A DNA stretch of 64,000 nt from Castellaniella hirudinis_A (GTDB lineage Bacteria > Pseudomonadota > Gammaproteobacteria > Burkholderiales > Burkholderiaceae_B): positions 1-64,000 of the forward strand of contig NZ_JBLGTV010000013.1 in NCBI RefSeq assembly GCF_047468865.1. Direction: 5' to 3'. Under the pieces are notes generated by a model. The model was not told the origin of the DNA, did no database searches, and saw only the letters and a list, made by a program, of their open reading frames with translations. The translations under genes were made by a program, and so were the position numbers. Position 1 is the first letter of the stretch. Each line of letters starts with the position of its first letter. This document shows positions 56,114 through 63,195 of the stretch, one piece after another.

Positions 56114-58408
56114 ATGATCCAGAACGACGACCGCGCCAAAATGGCGCTGGATTACCATGAATTCCCCACCCCGGGCAAAATCTCGGTGGTACCCACCAAG
56201 CCCCTGGCCAATCAGGACGACCTGACCCTGGCGTACTCGCCCGGCGTGGCCACCGCCAGCATGGCCATCCATGCCGAAGGCGAGGCCGCCGCGGCCAAAT
56301 ACACCTCGCGCGCCAATCTGGTGGGGGTGGTCACCAACGGCACGGCGGTGCTGGGCCTGGGCAACATCGGCCCGCTGGCGGCCAAGCCGGTCATGGAAGG
56401 CAAGGGCTGCCTGTTCAAGAAATTCGCCGGCATCGACGTGTTCGACATCGAGCTGAACGAACATGATCCCGACAAGCTGGTGGACATCATCGCGGCGCTG
56501 GAGCCGACCCTGGGCGGCATCAACCTCGAAGACATCAAGGCGCCCGAATGCTTCTATATTGAAAAGAAGCTGCGCGAGCGCATGAAAATCCCCGTGTTCC
56601 ACGACGATCAGCACGGCACCGCCATCATTTCCTCGGCGGCGGTGCTCAACGGCCTCAAGGTCGTGGGCAAGGCGCTCAACGAAGTCAAGCTGGTGTGTTC
56701 AGGGGCTGGGGCCGCCGCCATCGCCTGCCTGGATCTCCTGGTCAAGCTGGGCGTTGCGCAGAAAAACATCTTCGTCGTCGATTCGCGCGGGGTCATCTGG
56801 CGGGGCCGCGACGAAAACATGGAAGCCAACAAGGCCCGCTACGCGCAGGACACCGATGCGCGCACCCTGGCCGACGTCTGCCAGGGCGCGGACGTGTTCC
56901 TGGGCTGCTCGGCCCCCGGCGTGCTGACCCAGGACATGGTGCGCAGCATGGCCAAGCAGCCGCTGATCCTGGCCCTGGCCAACCCCGACCCGGAAATCCG
57001 GCCGGAGGACGCCAAGGCCGCCCGCCCGGACTGCATCGTGGCCACCGGCCGATCCGACTACCCCAACCAGGTCAACAACGTGCTGTGCTTCCCGTTCATT
57101 TTCCGGGGGGCGATGGACTGCGGCGCCACGGTCATCAACGAGGACATGAAACTGGCCTGCGTCAAGGCCATCGCCGAACTGGCCGAAGCCGAAAGCAGCG
57201 CCGAAGTCGCCGGGGCTTACGCCGACCAGGATCTGTCCTTCGGCCCCGAATACATCATCCCCAAACCCTTCGACCCCCGCCTGATCGTCAAGATCGCCCC
57301 GGCGGTGGCCCAGGCGGCGGCGGATTCCGGTGTGGCGCGCCGCCCGATCGAGGACATGGACGCCTACCGCCAGTCCCTGATGAGCATCGTGTACCACTCC
57401 GGGCAATTGATGCGCCCGCTGTTCCGCCAGGCAAAATCCGCGCCCAAGCGCGTGATCTACGCCGACGGCGAGGACGAGCGCGTGCTGCGCGCCGCCCAGA
57501 CCGCCATCGACGAGCAGATCGCCTTCCCGATTCTGGTGGGCCGCCCCAGCGTCATCAACATGCGCATCAGCAAGTTCGGCCTGCGTCTGGCGCCGGGCAA
57601 GAACATCGAGATCGTCGACCCGGAAGACGATTCCCGCTTCAACGAAACCTGGTCGGCCTACTACAAGCTGCGCGGCCGCGAAGGCGTGACGCCGGACATC
57701 GCCAAGGCCATGGTGCGCAAGCACAACTCGCTGATCGGCGTCATGCTGCTGCAGCGCGGCGACGCCGACGCCATGATCTGCGGGGTGGCCAGCCGCTTCG
57801 ACAACCAGCTGAAATACGTGCAGGAAATCATCGGCCTGAAGCCCACGGCGCGCACCTACGCCGCCATGAACGTGCTGATGCTGCCCACGCAGACGCTGTT
57901 CATCTGCGACACGCACGTCAACGAAAACCCGGACGCCGAACAGATCGCCGACATGACGATCCTGGCGGCCGAGGAAGTCCGCCGCTTCGGCATCGTGCCC
58001 AAGATCGCCCTGCTGTCGCATTCCAATTTCGGCAGCCGGCCCTCGGCCTCGTCCCTGAAAATGGCCGAAGCCCGGCGCATCATCGCCCAGCGCGCCCCCG
58101 ACCTGGAAGTGGACGGTGAAATGCACGCGGATTCGGCCCTGTCCGAAACCATCCGCACCAAGGCCTACCCCGACACCACCCTGAAGGGGCCGGCCAACCT
58201 GCTGATCACCCCCAATCTGGACGCCGGCAACATCACCTACAACATGCTGAAGATGACCGGCAGCCACGGGGTCGCCATGGGGCCGGTGCTGCTGGGCGCG
58301 GCCCGCCCGGTGCATATCCTGACCACCAGTTCCACCGTGCGGCGCATCGTCAACATGACCGCCCTGGCCGTGGTGGACGCCCAGCAGGAGGTCGGGCAGG
58401 CCATCTAG
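56114..58408 (+). CDS. maeB: NADP-dependent malic enzyme, MaeB type with phosphotransacetylase-like domain
   Basis: 764 residues. The N-terminal malic enzyme half contains TLAYSPGVATASMAI, VGVVTNGTAVLGLGNIGPLAAKPVMEGK, FHDDQHGTAII (catalytic/metal region) and the nucleotide fold LVCSGAGAAAIACLDLLVKLG. From about residue 430 there is a phosphotransacetylase-like domain (RVIYADGEDERVLRAAQ, GVASRFDNQLKYVQEIIG, LLITPNLDAGNITYNMLKM), which in MaeB is a regulatory acetyl-CoA-sensing part. It converts malate to pyruvate and CO2. ATG 56114 (MIQNDDRAKMALDYHEFP) is the usual start; the frame is open 40 codons earlier without similarity. Confidence 0.96.
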   Translation: MIQNDDRAKMALDYHEFPTPGKISVVPTKPLANQDDLTLAYSPGVATASMAIHAEGEAAAAKYTSRANLVGVVTNGTAVLGLGNIGPLAAKPVMEGKGCLFKKFAGIDVFDIELNEHDPDKLVDIIAALEPTLGGINLEDIKAPECFYIEKKLRERMKIPVFHDDQHGTAIISSAAVLNGLKVVGKALNEVKLVCSGAGAAAIACLDLLVKLGVAQKNIFVVDSRGVIWRGRDENMEANKARYAQDTDARTLADVCQGADVFLGCSAPGVLTQDMVRSMAKQPLILALANPDPEIRPEDAKAARPDCIVATGRSDYPNQVNNVLCFPFIFRGAMDCGATVINEDMKLACVKAIAELAEAESSAEVAGAYADQDLSFGPEYIIPKPFDPRLIVKIAPAVAQAAADSGVARRPIEDMDAYRQSLMSIVYHSGQLMRPLFRQAKSAPKRVIYADGEDERVLRAAQTAIDEQIAFPILVGRPSVINMRISKFGLRLAPGKNIEIVDPEDDSRFNETWSAYYKLRGREGVTPDIAKAMVRKHNSLIGVMLLQRGDADAMICGVASRFDNQLKYVQEIIGLKPTARTYAAMNVLMLPTQTLFICDTHVNENPDAEQIADMTILAAEEVRRFGIVPKIALLSHSNFGSRPSASSLKMAEARRIIAQRAPDLEVDGEMHADSALSETIRTKAYPDTTLKGPANLLITPNLDAGNITYNMLKMTGSHGVAMGPVLLGAARPVHILTTSSTVRRIVNMTALAVVDAQQEVGQAI

Positions 58409-58427
58409 GCGGCGTATCGGCGTTCGG

Positions 58428-58446
58428 GCGCCATCCCGGATGGCGC
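58428..58446. terminator. Hairpin between convergent maeB and tssE
   Basis: gcgccatc-ccg-gatggcgc is a perfect eight-pair stem in a further GC-rich dyad (gggcgccat...ggcgcgccc), 20 bp after the maeB stop. It probably ends maeB transcription and could serve tssE from the other side. No T run. Confidence 0.6.
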
Positions 58447-58460
58447 GCCCGGCGCCGCAA

Positions 58461-58898
58461 TCAGAAGTTACGCAAGGGCTCGATGAAAATCCGGCCCGAC
58501 GAATTGATCCGCACGCTGACGGCGAACGGCAGATCCGGGGCGCCCGCGCGGGCGGTGGTCAACAGGCCGGACAGCTCGAAGCGCAGGGCGATGACGTCGC
58601 GCCGTTCGGACGACACCGCGATCCGGCACTGCCGCAGGCGCGGCTCGAACTGGCTGACCTGGCGCAAAATGGTCTCGGACAAGGCTTCGGGCGTGCCCAC
58701 CGAAAACGAGCCGGCGATATTGCTCATGTCGGCCAGGCCATACTGCGCATCAATGGGCACGGATCCCGCCCGGGTATTCAGCAGCCGCGTCAGGTGCTGC
58801 ACCACAGAGGCCGCCAGTTGGCGATCCGGCGGCGAACCGGCCGCCAGACCCGGATCTTCCAGACTGGTCAGGCGTTCCAGCAAACGAATCTGACTCAT
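58461..58898 (-). CDS. tssE: Type VI secretion system baseplate subunit TssE (GpW/Gp25 family), orphan
   Basis: 145 residues, normal for TssE. GpW/Gp25 text: VVQHLTRLLNTRAGSVPIDAQYGLADMSNI (about 32-61) and ILRQVSQFEPRLRQCRIAV, the conserved EPRL helix. TssE is part of the baseplate wedge at the foot of the T6SS tail. The start ATG has GGGAGAA six bases upstream. No other T6SS gene is within the window on either side: maeB is convergent, and on the upstream side lies 400 bp of intergenic DNA and a thiamine operon. It reads as intact, so it may serve a T6SS encoded elsewhere or be a stranded relic. Confidence 0.85.
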   Translation of the reverse strand: MSQIRLLERLTSLEDPGLAAGSPPDRQLAASVVQHLTRLLNTRAGSVPIDAQYGLADMSNIAGSFSVGTPEALSETILRQVSQFEPRLRQCRIAVSSERRDVIALRFELSGLLTTARAGAPDLPFAVSVRINSSGRIFIEPLRNF

Positions 58899-59010
58899 GG
58901 CGCTTCTCCCTTGACACGGCCAGAATCGCTGGCCCCACGGCTGATTTTACGGGATCGTCATGGTGTCGGGGCGGCGGGGGCCCGACGACCGGGGCCCGCG
59001 CACGGCGAGC

Positions 59011-59081
59011 GCATGCGAATCAGGCCCGCGTATCGGCAAGCCCATGCGCTGGCAGGCCCATGCATTGACAAGCCCGCGCAT
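59011..59081. repeat. Degenerate short repeats, about 17-bp period
   Basis: Four similar segments, built on ggcaagcccatgcg, ggcaggcccatgca, gacaagcccgcgca and an earlier atcaggcccgcg, follow each other with a 16-18 base period in the region upstream of tssE and of the riboswitch. The similarity is loose and could be chance in GC-rich DNA. Confidence 0.4.
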
Positions 59082-59104
59082 TTGTCTTAAATTTTTGGGC
59101 TGTT

Positions 59105-59197
59105 CCTAGGGGTGTCCAATTTTTTGGGCTGAGACTTCGCCACACCCGGCGATAACCCTTCGAACCTGATCCGGTTCATACCGGCGAAGGGAAGGAT
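59105..59197 (+). promoter_or_regulatory. TPP riboswitch (THI element)
   Basis: The conserved parts are all present: ggGGCTGAGAc-like ttgggctgagac at about 59125-59134, then ACCCTTcGAACCTGATCcGGtTcATACcgGCGAAGGGAAgg at 59155-59195. The element senses thiamine pyrophosphate and controls the SSS-family transporter operon 100 bp downstream. GGGAAGG at 59189-59195 can alternatively pair with CCTTCCC at 59221-59227. Confidence 0.95.
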
Positions 59198-59235
59198 CGC
59201 ACCATCTGCCATTTCTGGCGCCTTCCCCCTTTTCT
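59189..59235 (+). terminator. Expression-platform hairpin after the TPP riboswitch
   Basis: gggaagg (59189-59195) pairs with ccttccc (59221-59227), followed by ccttttctt. The 5' arm is the 3' end of the riboswitch itself, so aptamer folding and this hairpin compete. It looks like an intrinsic terminator, yet a TPP-bound aptamer would then prevent it, which is opposite to the usual repression; another partner must act or the hairpin has a different role. Confidence 0.5.
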
Positions 59236-59299
59236 TGTCTGCCGCCCGGGCTGGCTTGCGCCCCGGCGGCCTGATCGGCGCGCGCGCCAAGGGGACATC

Positions 59300-60736
59300 A
59301 TGTTAAGCACTTTCGCCACCCTGTCGTGGCTGATCATCTTTTCCATCGGCTTCGCCCTGGCGGGCATCTGGTATGCCCGCCGCAGCCGCGACAACCTGGA
59401 AGACTTCATCGTGGCGCGCAACAGCCAGACCGCCACGGCCACCATCCTGACCCTGCTGGCCTCGTCCCTGGGGGCCTGGATTCTGTTTTCCCCGGCGCAG
59501 GCCGCCACCTGGGGAGGCATCGGGGCCATCACCGGCTATGCCATCGGATCCATGTCCCCGCGCCTGACCATGATCCCGCTGGGCCAGCGCATGCGCGAAC
59601 TGATCCCCCACGGCCACACCCTGACCGAATTCGTCATGGTGCGCTACGGCAGCGGCCTGTATAGGCTGGTGCTGGTCATCATGATGTTCTACCTGTTCAT
59701 CTCGCTGACGGCCGAAATCACCGCCATCGCCAAAATGGTGACGCTCATCGCCCCCATCCCCCTGTGGGTGACGGGCGGGATCGTGCTGGGCTGCACGCTG
59801 CTGTATACCGCCTGGGGCGGGCTGAAAGCGTCCATCTTCACCGACAAGATCCAGATGGTGATCATCGTGCCGCTGCTGGGTGTGCTGGTGCTGCTGGGTT
59901 GGCAGGCCAGCGGCGGCATCGGCCACGTCACCCGCACCCTGCAGGCCACGGCCCCCCAGCTGCTGGATTTCGGCAATGCCTCGGGCATCAAGGCCGGGCT
60001 GACGTTCTTTGTCGCCATCCTGCTGACCGGCCTGTTCCACCAGGGCAACTGGCAGCGCGTGTATGCCGCCCAATCCACCCGGGCCATGCGTCGCGGCTTC
60101 CTGCTGGGCGGCCTGCTGGTCGCCCCGGTGATCTTCCTGATGGGCCTGTTCGGCCTGGCCTTCGTGGCCCAAGGCGGGGGGGACGATTCGGTGGCGCTGT
60201 TTACCGTGCTGATCCCCAACCTGCCCCTCTGGTTCGCGGTGGCGCTGATCCCCCTGGGCCTGTCCCTGGTGATGAGCAGCGCCGATACGGCCATCAGCGC
60301 AGTCTCCAGCATGATTGCGGTGGACGCCCGCCGCCTGCTGCCGCACGCGCCCAACGACACCCTGATGCGCTATGCGCAGATCGCCATCTACGTCATGGCC
60401 GTGCCCGTGTGGCTGGTCTCGGCCCAGGGCTACAGTGTGCTGTATCTGTTCTTGCTGGCCGACCTGTTGTGCTCGGCCGCCGCTTTCCCGGTGTTCTACG
60501 GGCTGTACAGCAGCCAATACAACGGGCGCACGGCCCTCATCAGCACCGTGGGCGGCCTGCTGGCCGGCTTGTCCGTATTCCCCGCGCCCGACGGCAACAT
60601 GGACACCTTGCTGGAATCCTTCCTGCTGGCGGCCCTGACGCCCGTGGCGATTTCCATCGTGCTCACCCGCCTGTGGCCCAGCGCCCACTACGACCTGCAG
60701 CAGATGCAACACCGCATCCGCAGTCTGCAGATCTAG
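59300..60736 (+). CDS. Sodium:solute symporter family transporter under TPP riboswitch control (ThiV-like)
   Basis: 478 residues, about 12-13 membrane segments. SSS family text: WYARRSRDNLEDFIVARNSQTATATILTLLASSLGAW at the N terminus, EFVMVRYG, and LGLSLVMSSADTAISAVSSMIAVD in the eighth/ninth segment, which matches the sodium-site Ser/Ala pattern. Regulation by TPP and the following tenA gene argue that it imports thiamine or its pyrimidine precursor (hydroxymethyl- or aminomethyl-pyrimidine), as predicted earlier for the ThiV group of SSS proteins. AAGGGGAC precedes the ATG. Confidence 0.88.
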   Translation: MLSTFATLSWLIIFSIGFALAGIWYARRSRDNLEDFIVARNSQTATATILTLLASSLGAWILFSPAQAATWGGIGAITGYAIGSMSPRLTMIPLGQRMRELIPHGHTLTEFVMVRYGSGLYRLVLVIMMFYLFISLTAEITAIAKMVTLIAPIPLWVTGGIVLGCTLLYTAWGGLKASIFTDKIQMVIIVPLLGVLVLLGWQASGGIGHVTRTLQATAPQLLDFGNASGIKAGLTFFVAILLTGLFHQGNWQRVYAAQSTRAMRRGFLLGGLLVAPVIFLMGLFGLAFVAQGGGDDSVALFTVLIPNLPLWFAVALIPLGLSLVMSSADTAISAVSSMIAVDARRLLPHAPNDTLMRYAQIAIYVMAVPVWLVSAQGYSVLYLFLLADLLCSAAAFPVFYGLYSSQYNGRTALISTVGGLLAGLSVFPAPDGNMDTLLESFLLAALTPVAISIVLTRLWPSAHYDLQQMQHRIRSLQI

Positions 60737-60844
60737 ACCGCCGCCACGCTCGGGCATCCGCCAGCCATCGCGGCGCAAGAACCTCACGCAAGGGGCAGAC
60801 CCTTGCGCGAGACCCACTCATCCATCCACTCGACCGAACACACC

Positions 60845-61558
60845 ATGACGACAGATTTTTCCGCCGGCCCGCACACCCGCGCCCTGTGGCAGCAGGTGGC
60901 CCCCATCGTGGCAAAAACCGAAGCACTGCCCTTTCTGAATCAGTTGGCCGATGGCTCACTGGACCCCGTGGCGTTTGTCAATTACATCCGCCAGGACAGC
61001 GTATACCTGGTGGGCTACGCCCGCGCCATGGCCCTGCTGGCCGCCCAGGCCGACAACCGCCCCGACGCCCGCTTCTGGGCGGAATCCTCAGCCTCGGCCA
61101 TCAGCGTGGAAGAAGGCATGCATGGCGACCTGCTGGCGGACACCCGCCTGGCCGAAGCCTGCCGACAACTGAAAGCCGGCGACACCCCCGCCCAGGCATC
61201 GCCCACCACCCTGGGCTATGTCTCCTTCCTGCTGGCCACCGCCGCCACCGAATCCTACGGCATCGGCGTGGCCGGCGTGCTGCCCTGCTTCTGGATATAC
61301 GCCCACGTGGGCAAGGTGCTGGTGCGGCGCGCGGGCGCCCTGGCGGCCGATCATCCCTACGCCACCTGGATCGCCGCCTACGACAGCGATGTCTTCGATC
61401 AATCCACCCGCCACGCGGTGGGCATCCTGGAAAAAGCCCTGTCTCTGGCCACGGAAACCGAACGCCGGCGCATGATCGGTGTCTTCGAACAGGCCTGCGT
61501 GTACGAATGGCATTTCTGGGCGACGGCGCACGCCCTGCAAGGCTGGGCGCTGGACTGA
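60845..61558 (+). CDS. tenA: TenA family thiaminase II / aminopyrimidine aminohydrolase
   Basis: 237 residues. TenA text: AFVNYIRQDSVYLVGYARAMALLAAQ (about 40-65), the active-site Cys in GVLPCFWIYAHVGKVL, and the late Glu in CVYEWHFWATAH. TenA hydrolyses aminomethylpyrimidine, a base-degraded thiamine product, to HMP for salvage. It begins 108 bp after the transporter gene and shares its riboswitch-controlled transcript by position. ATG 60845 (MTTDFSAG) was chosen over an upstream in-frame start at 60803. Confidence 0.93.
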   Translation: MTTDFSAGPHTRALWQQVAPIVAKTEALPFLNQLADGSLDPVAFVNYIRQDSVYLVGYARAMALLAAQADNRPDARFWAESSASAISVEEGMHGDLLADTRLAEACRQLKAGDTPAQASPTTLGYVSFLLATAATESYGIGVAGVLPCFWIYAHVGKVLVRRAGALAADHPYATWIAAYDSDVFDQSTRHAVGILEKALSLATETERRRMIGVFEQACVYEWHFWATAHALQGWALD

Positions 61559-61737
61559 ACCCAGCCGGGCGCGGGACTGTTCTCGACGGCGCTTTTCCTG
61601 CACAATCCGAGTGTGAACCGTCCAGCGCCGGACACGACACGAGCCGCTTGCTGGCGGCCAGGCGGGCCAGCAACGTCGCACGGCAAGCCCAGGCGCTGAA
61701 GACAAGTATCCGAACAAACCAAACAGGAGACCAGGCC

Positions 61738-62319
61738 ATGGCCAAAAAACTATTGATGCTGGTGGGCGATTACGTCGAAGACTACGAAGTCATGGTGCCT
61801 TTCCAGGCGCTGCTGGCCGTCGGCCACAGCGTGCATGCGGTCTGCCCGGACAAAAAAGCCGGAGACTCCGTGGCCACGGCCATCCACGACTTTGAAGGCG
61901 CGCAAACCTACAGCGAGAAACCCGGCCATCGCTTTACGCTGAACCACGATTTCGACGGCCTTGACCCCGCCGCCTACGACGGCTTGGTCGTGCCCGGCGG
62001 ACGCGCCCCCGAATACCTGCGCATGAACCCGCGCGTGCTGGAAATCGTGCAGCATTTTCACCAGGCCAATAAACCCATCGCCGCCATCTGCCACGGCGCC
62101 CAGTTGTTGGCCGCCGCCGGCATCCTGCAAGGCAAAACCTGCTCGGCCTATCCGGCCTGCGCCGCCGAAGTCCGCCTGGCCGGCGGCACCTACGCCGAAA
62201 TCGGCATCGACCAGGCCCACACCGATGGCAAGCTGGTCACCGCCCCCGCCTGGCCCGCCCACCCTGCCTGGATTGCACAATTCCTGGCTGTGCTGGGCAC
62301 GACGATCCAACACACCTGA
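61738..62319 (+). CDS. DJ-1/PfpI family protein
   Basis: 193 residues. The nucleophile elbow is AAICHGAQLLAAAGIL with Cys about residue 119, and an early Glu lies in GDYVEDYEVMVPF, the pair typical of DJ-1/PfpI glutamine amidotransferase-like proteins. Possible functions include glyoxalase/deglycase, protease-like or hydratase activity; these cannot be told apart here. It lies 179 bp after tenA on the same strand and has its own AGGAGA ribosome site, so it may or may not belong to the thiamine operon. Confidence 0.87.
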   Translation: MAKKLLMLVGDYVEDYEVMVPFQALLAVGHSVHAVCPDKKAGDSVATAIHDFEGAQTYSEKPGHRFTLNHDFDGLDPAAYDGLVVPGGRAPEYLRMNPRVLEIVQHFHQANKPIAAICHGAQLLAAAGILQGKTCSAYPACAAEVRLAGGTYAEIGIDQAHTDGKLVTAPAWPAHPAWIAQFLAVLGTTIQHT

Positions 62320-62529
62320 ACCGCAGCCACGCCCCCGCCGGGATCTGCCCGGCAAATTCAGCCGGGCCGCGCAGACCACGGCAATGACCGGATAACCGCC
62401 GGTCAGGGGATGATCGGCCAAAAACAGCACGGGTTGACCGTCCGCAGGCACCTGAATGGCGCCCGCCACCGCGCCTTTGCTGGGCAGTTCCCCGGGCTCG
62501 CGGCGCCGCGCCCAGCAGTTGCCAACCGC
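62309..62529 (-). pseudogene. Frameshifted remnant of a PxpC/KipA-type (5-oxoprolinase subunit/biotin-dependent carboxyltransferase-like) gene
   Basis: On the minus strand one frame (62529 to about 62362) reads EPGELPSKGAVAGAIQVPADG then QPVLFLADHPLTGGYPVIAVV, the strongly conserved C-terminal core of KipA/PxpC (IQVPPxGQPIxLxADxQTTGGYP). Just after, the similarity jumps to another frame (about 62365-62309) as AGQIPAGAWLRFRCV, the family's GARLRFRPV end. The N-terminal two thirds are missing. There is no start codon in a plausible place. This is a decayed 3' fragment that overlaps the DJ-1 gene end by 11 bp. Confidence 0.75.
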
Positions 62530-62636
62530 CGGGGCTGTCCGTGGGCATTTGTCCTGCCGCCAAAAAAGTGGAATGATCATGTTTTCCCGTCGGCGCATCC
62601 CGCCGCCGGGCCCTTTCACTCACCCCCACCCGACTC

Positions 62637-63173
62637 ATGCCCCACTGCAAATCCATCCTACTGGCCAGCCTGCTGTGCATGGCCGGCGCAGCCCCGCTGG
62701 CGCACGCCCACATTACCCTGCAAACCCCCAGCGCCGCCGTAGGCAGCCGCTACCATGCCGTCCTGCGCGTCGGCCACGGCTGCCAGGGCGCCGACACCAC
62801 GCGCATCCGCGTGCGCATCCCCGACGGCGTGCTGGCAGTCAAACCCCAGCCCAAGGCAGGCTGGGATCTGGCCCTGAAAGAAGGCCCATACAGCCAAGCC
62901 GAAACCCTGCACGGCGCCACCGTCGACCACGGCGTGCGCGAAATCGAATGGACCGGCGCCCTGCCCGATGCCTATTTCGACGATTTCAGCTTCATCGCCA
63001 CCCTGTCGTCCGCCCTGAAACCCGGCGACACCCTGTATTTTCCGGTAGTCCAGGAATGCACCCAGGGGGTCTCGCGCTGGATCGACACCAGCGGCGACAA
63101 AACCGCCGACAATCCCGCCCCCGGCCTGAAATTGACCGCGCCGCAGGCCCACGGCGGCCACCACGAACACTAA
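62637..63173 (+). CDS. YcnI-like DUF1775 periplasmic copper-associated protein
   Basis: 178 residues with a signal peptide (cut near APLAHA-HITL). The mature N terminus begins with His after the signal, as in YcnI, where the His amino terminus binds copper. Text: HITLQTPSAAVGSRYHAVLRVGHGC (about 25-49), GWDLALKEG, and LYFPVVQECTQGVSRWID near the C terminus; the end is His-rich (HGGHHEH). It is followed 22 bp later by a CopC-CopD fusion gene, the normal YcnI-YcnJ pairing. Confidence 0.9.
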   Translation: MPHCKSILLASLLCMAGAAPLAHAHITLQTPSAAVGSRYHAVLRVGHGCQGADTTRIRVRIPDGVLAVKPQPKAGWDLALKEGPYSQAETLHGATVDHGVREIEWTGALPDAYFDDFSFIATLSSALKPGDTLYFPVVQECTQGVSRWIDTSGDKTADNPAPGLKLTAPQAHGGHHEH

Positions 63174-63195
63174 GGAAGCCGCTGATATCAAGTCC

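Noticed and set aside
59764..61737. Upstream part of an 851-codon frame ending in the DJ-1 gene
   Set aside because: Only the part from 61738 has family similarity; the upstream part is an out-of-frame shadow of the transporter and tenA, so no fusion protein is supported.
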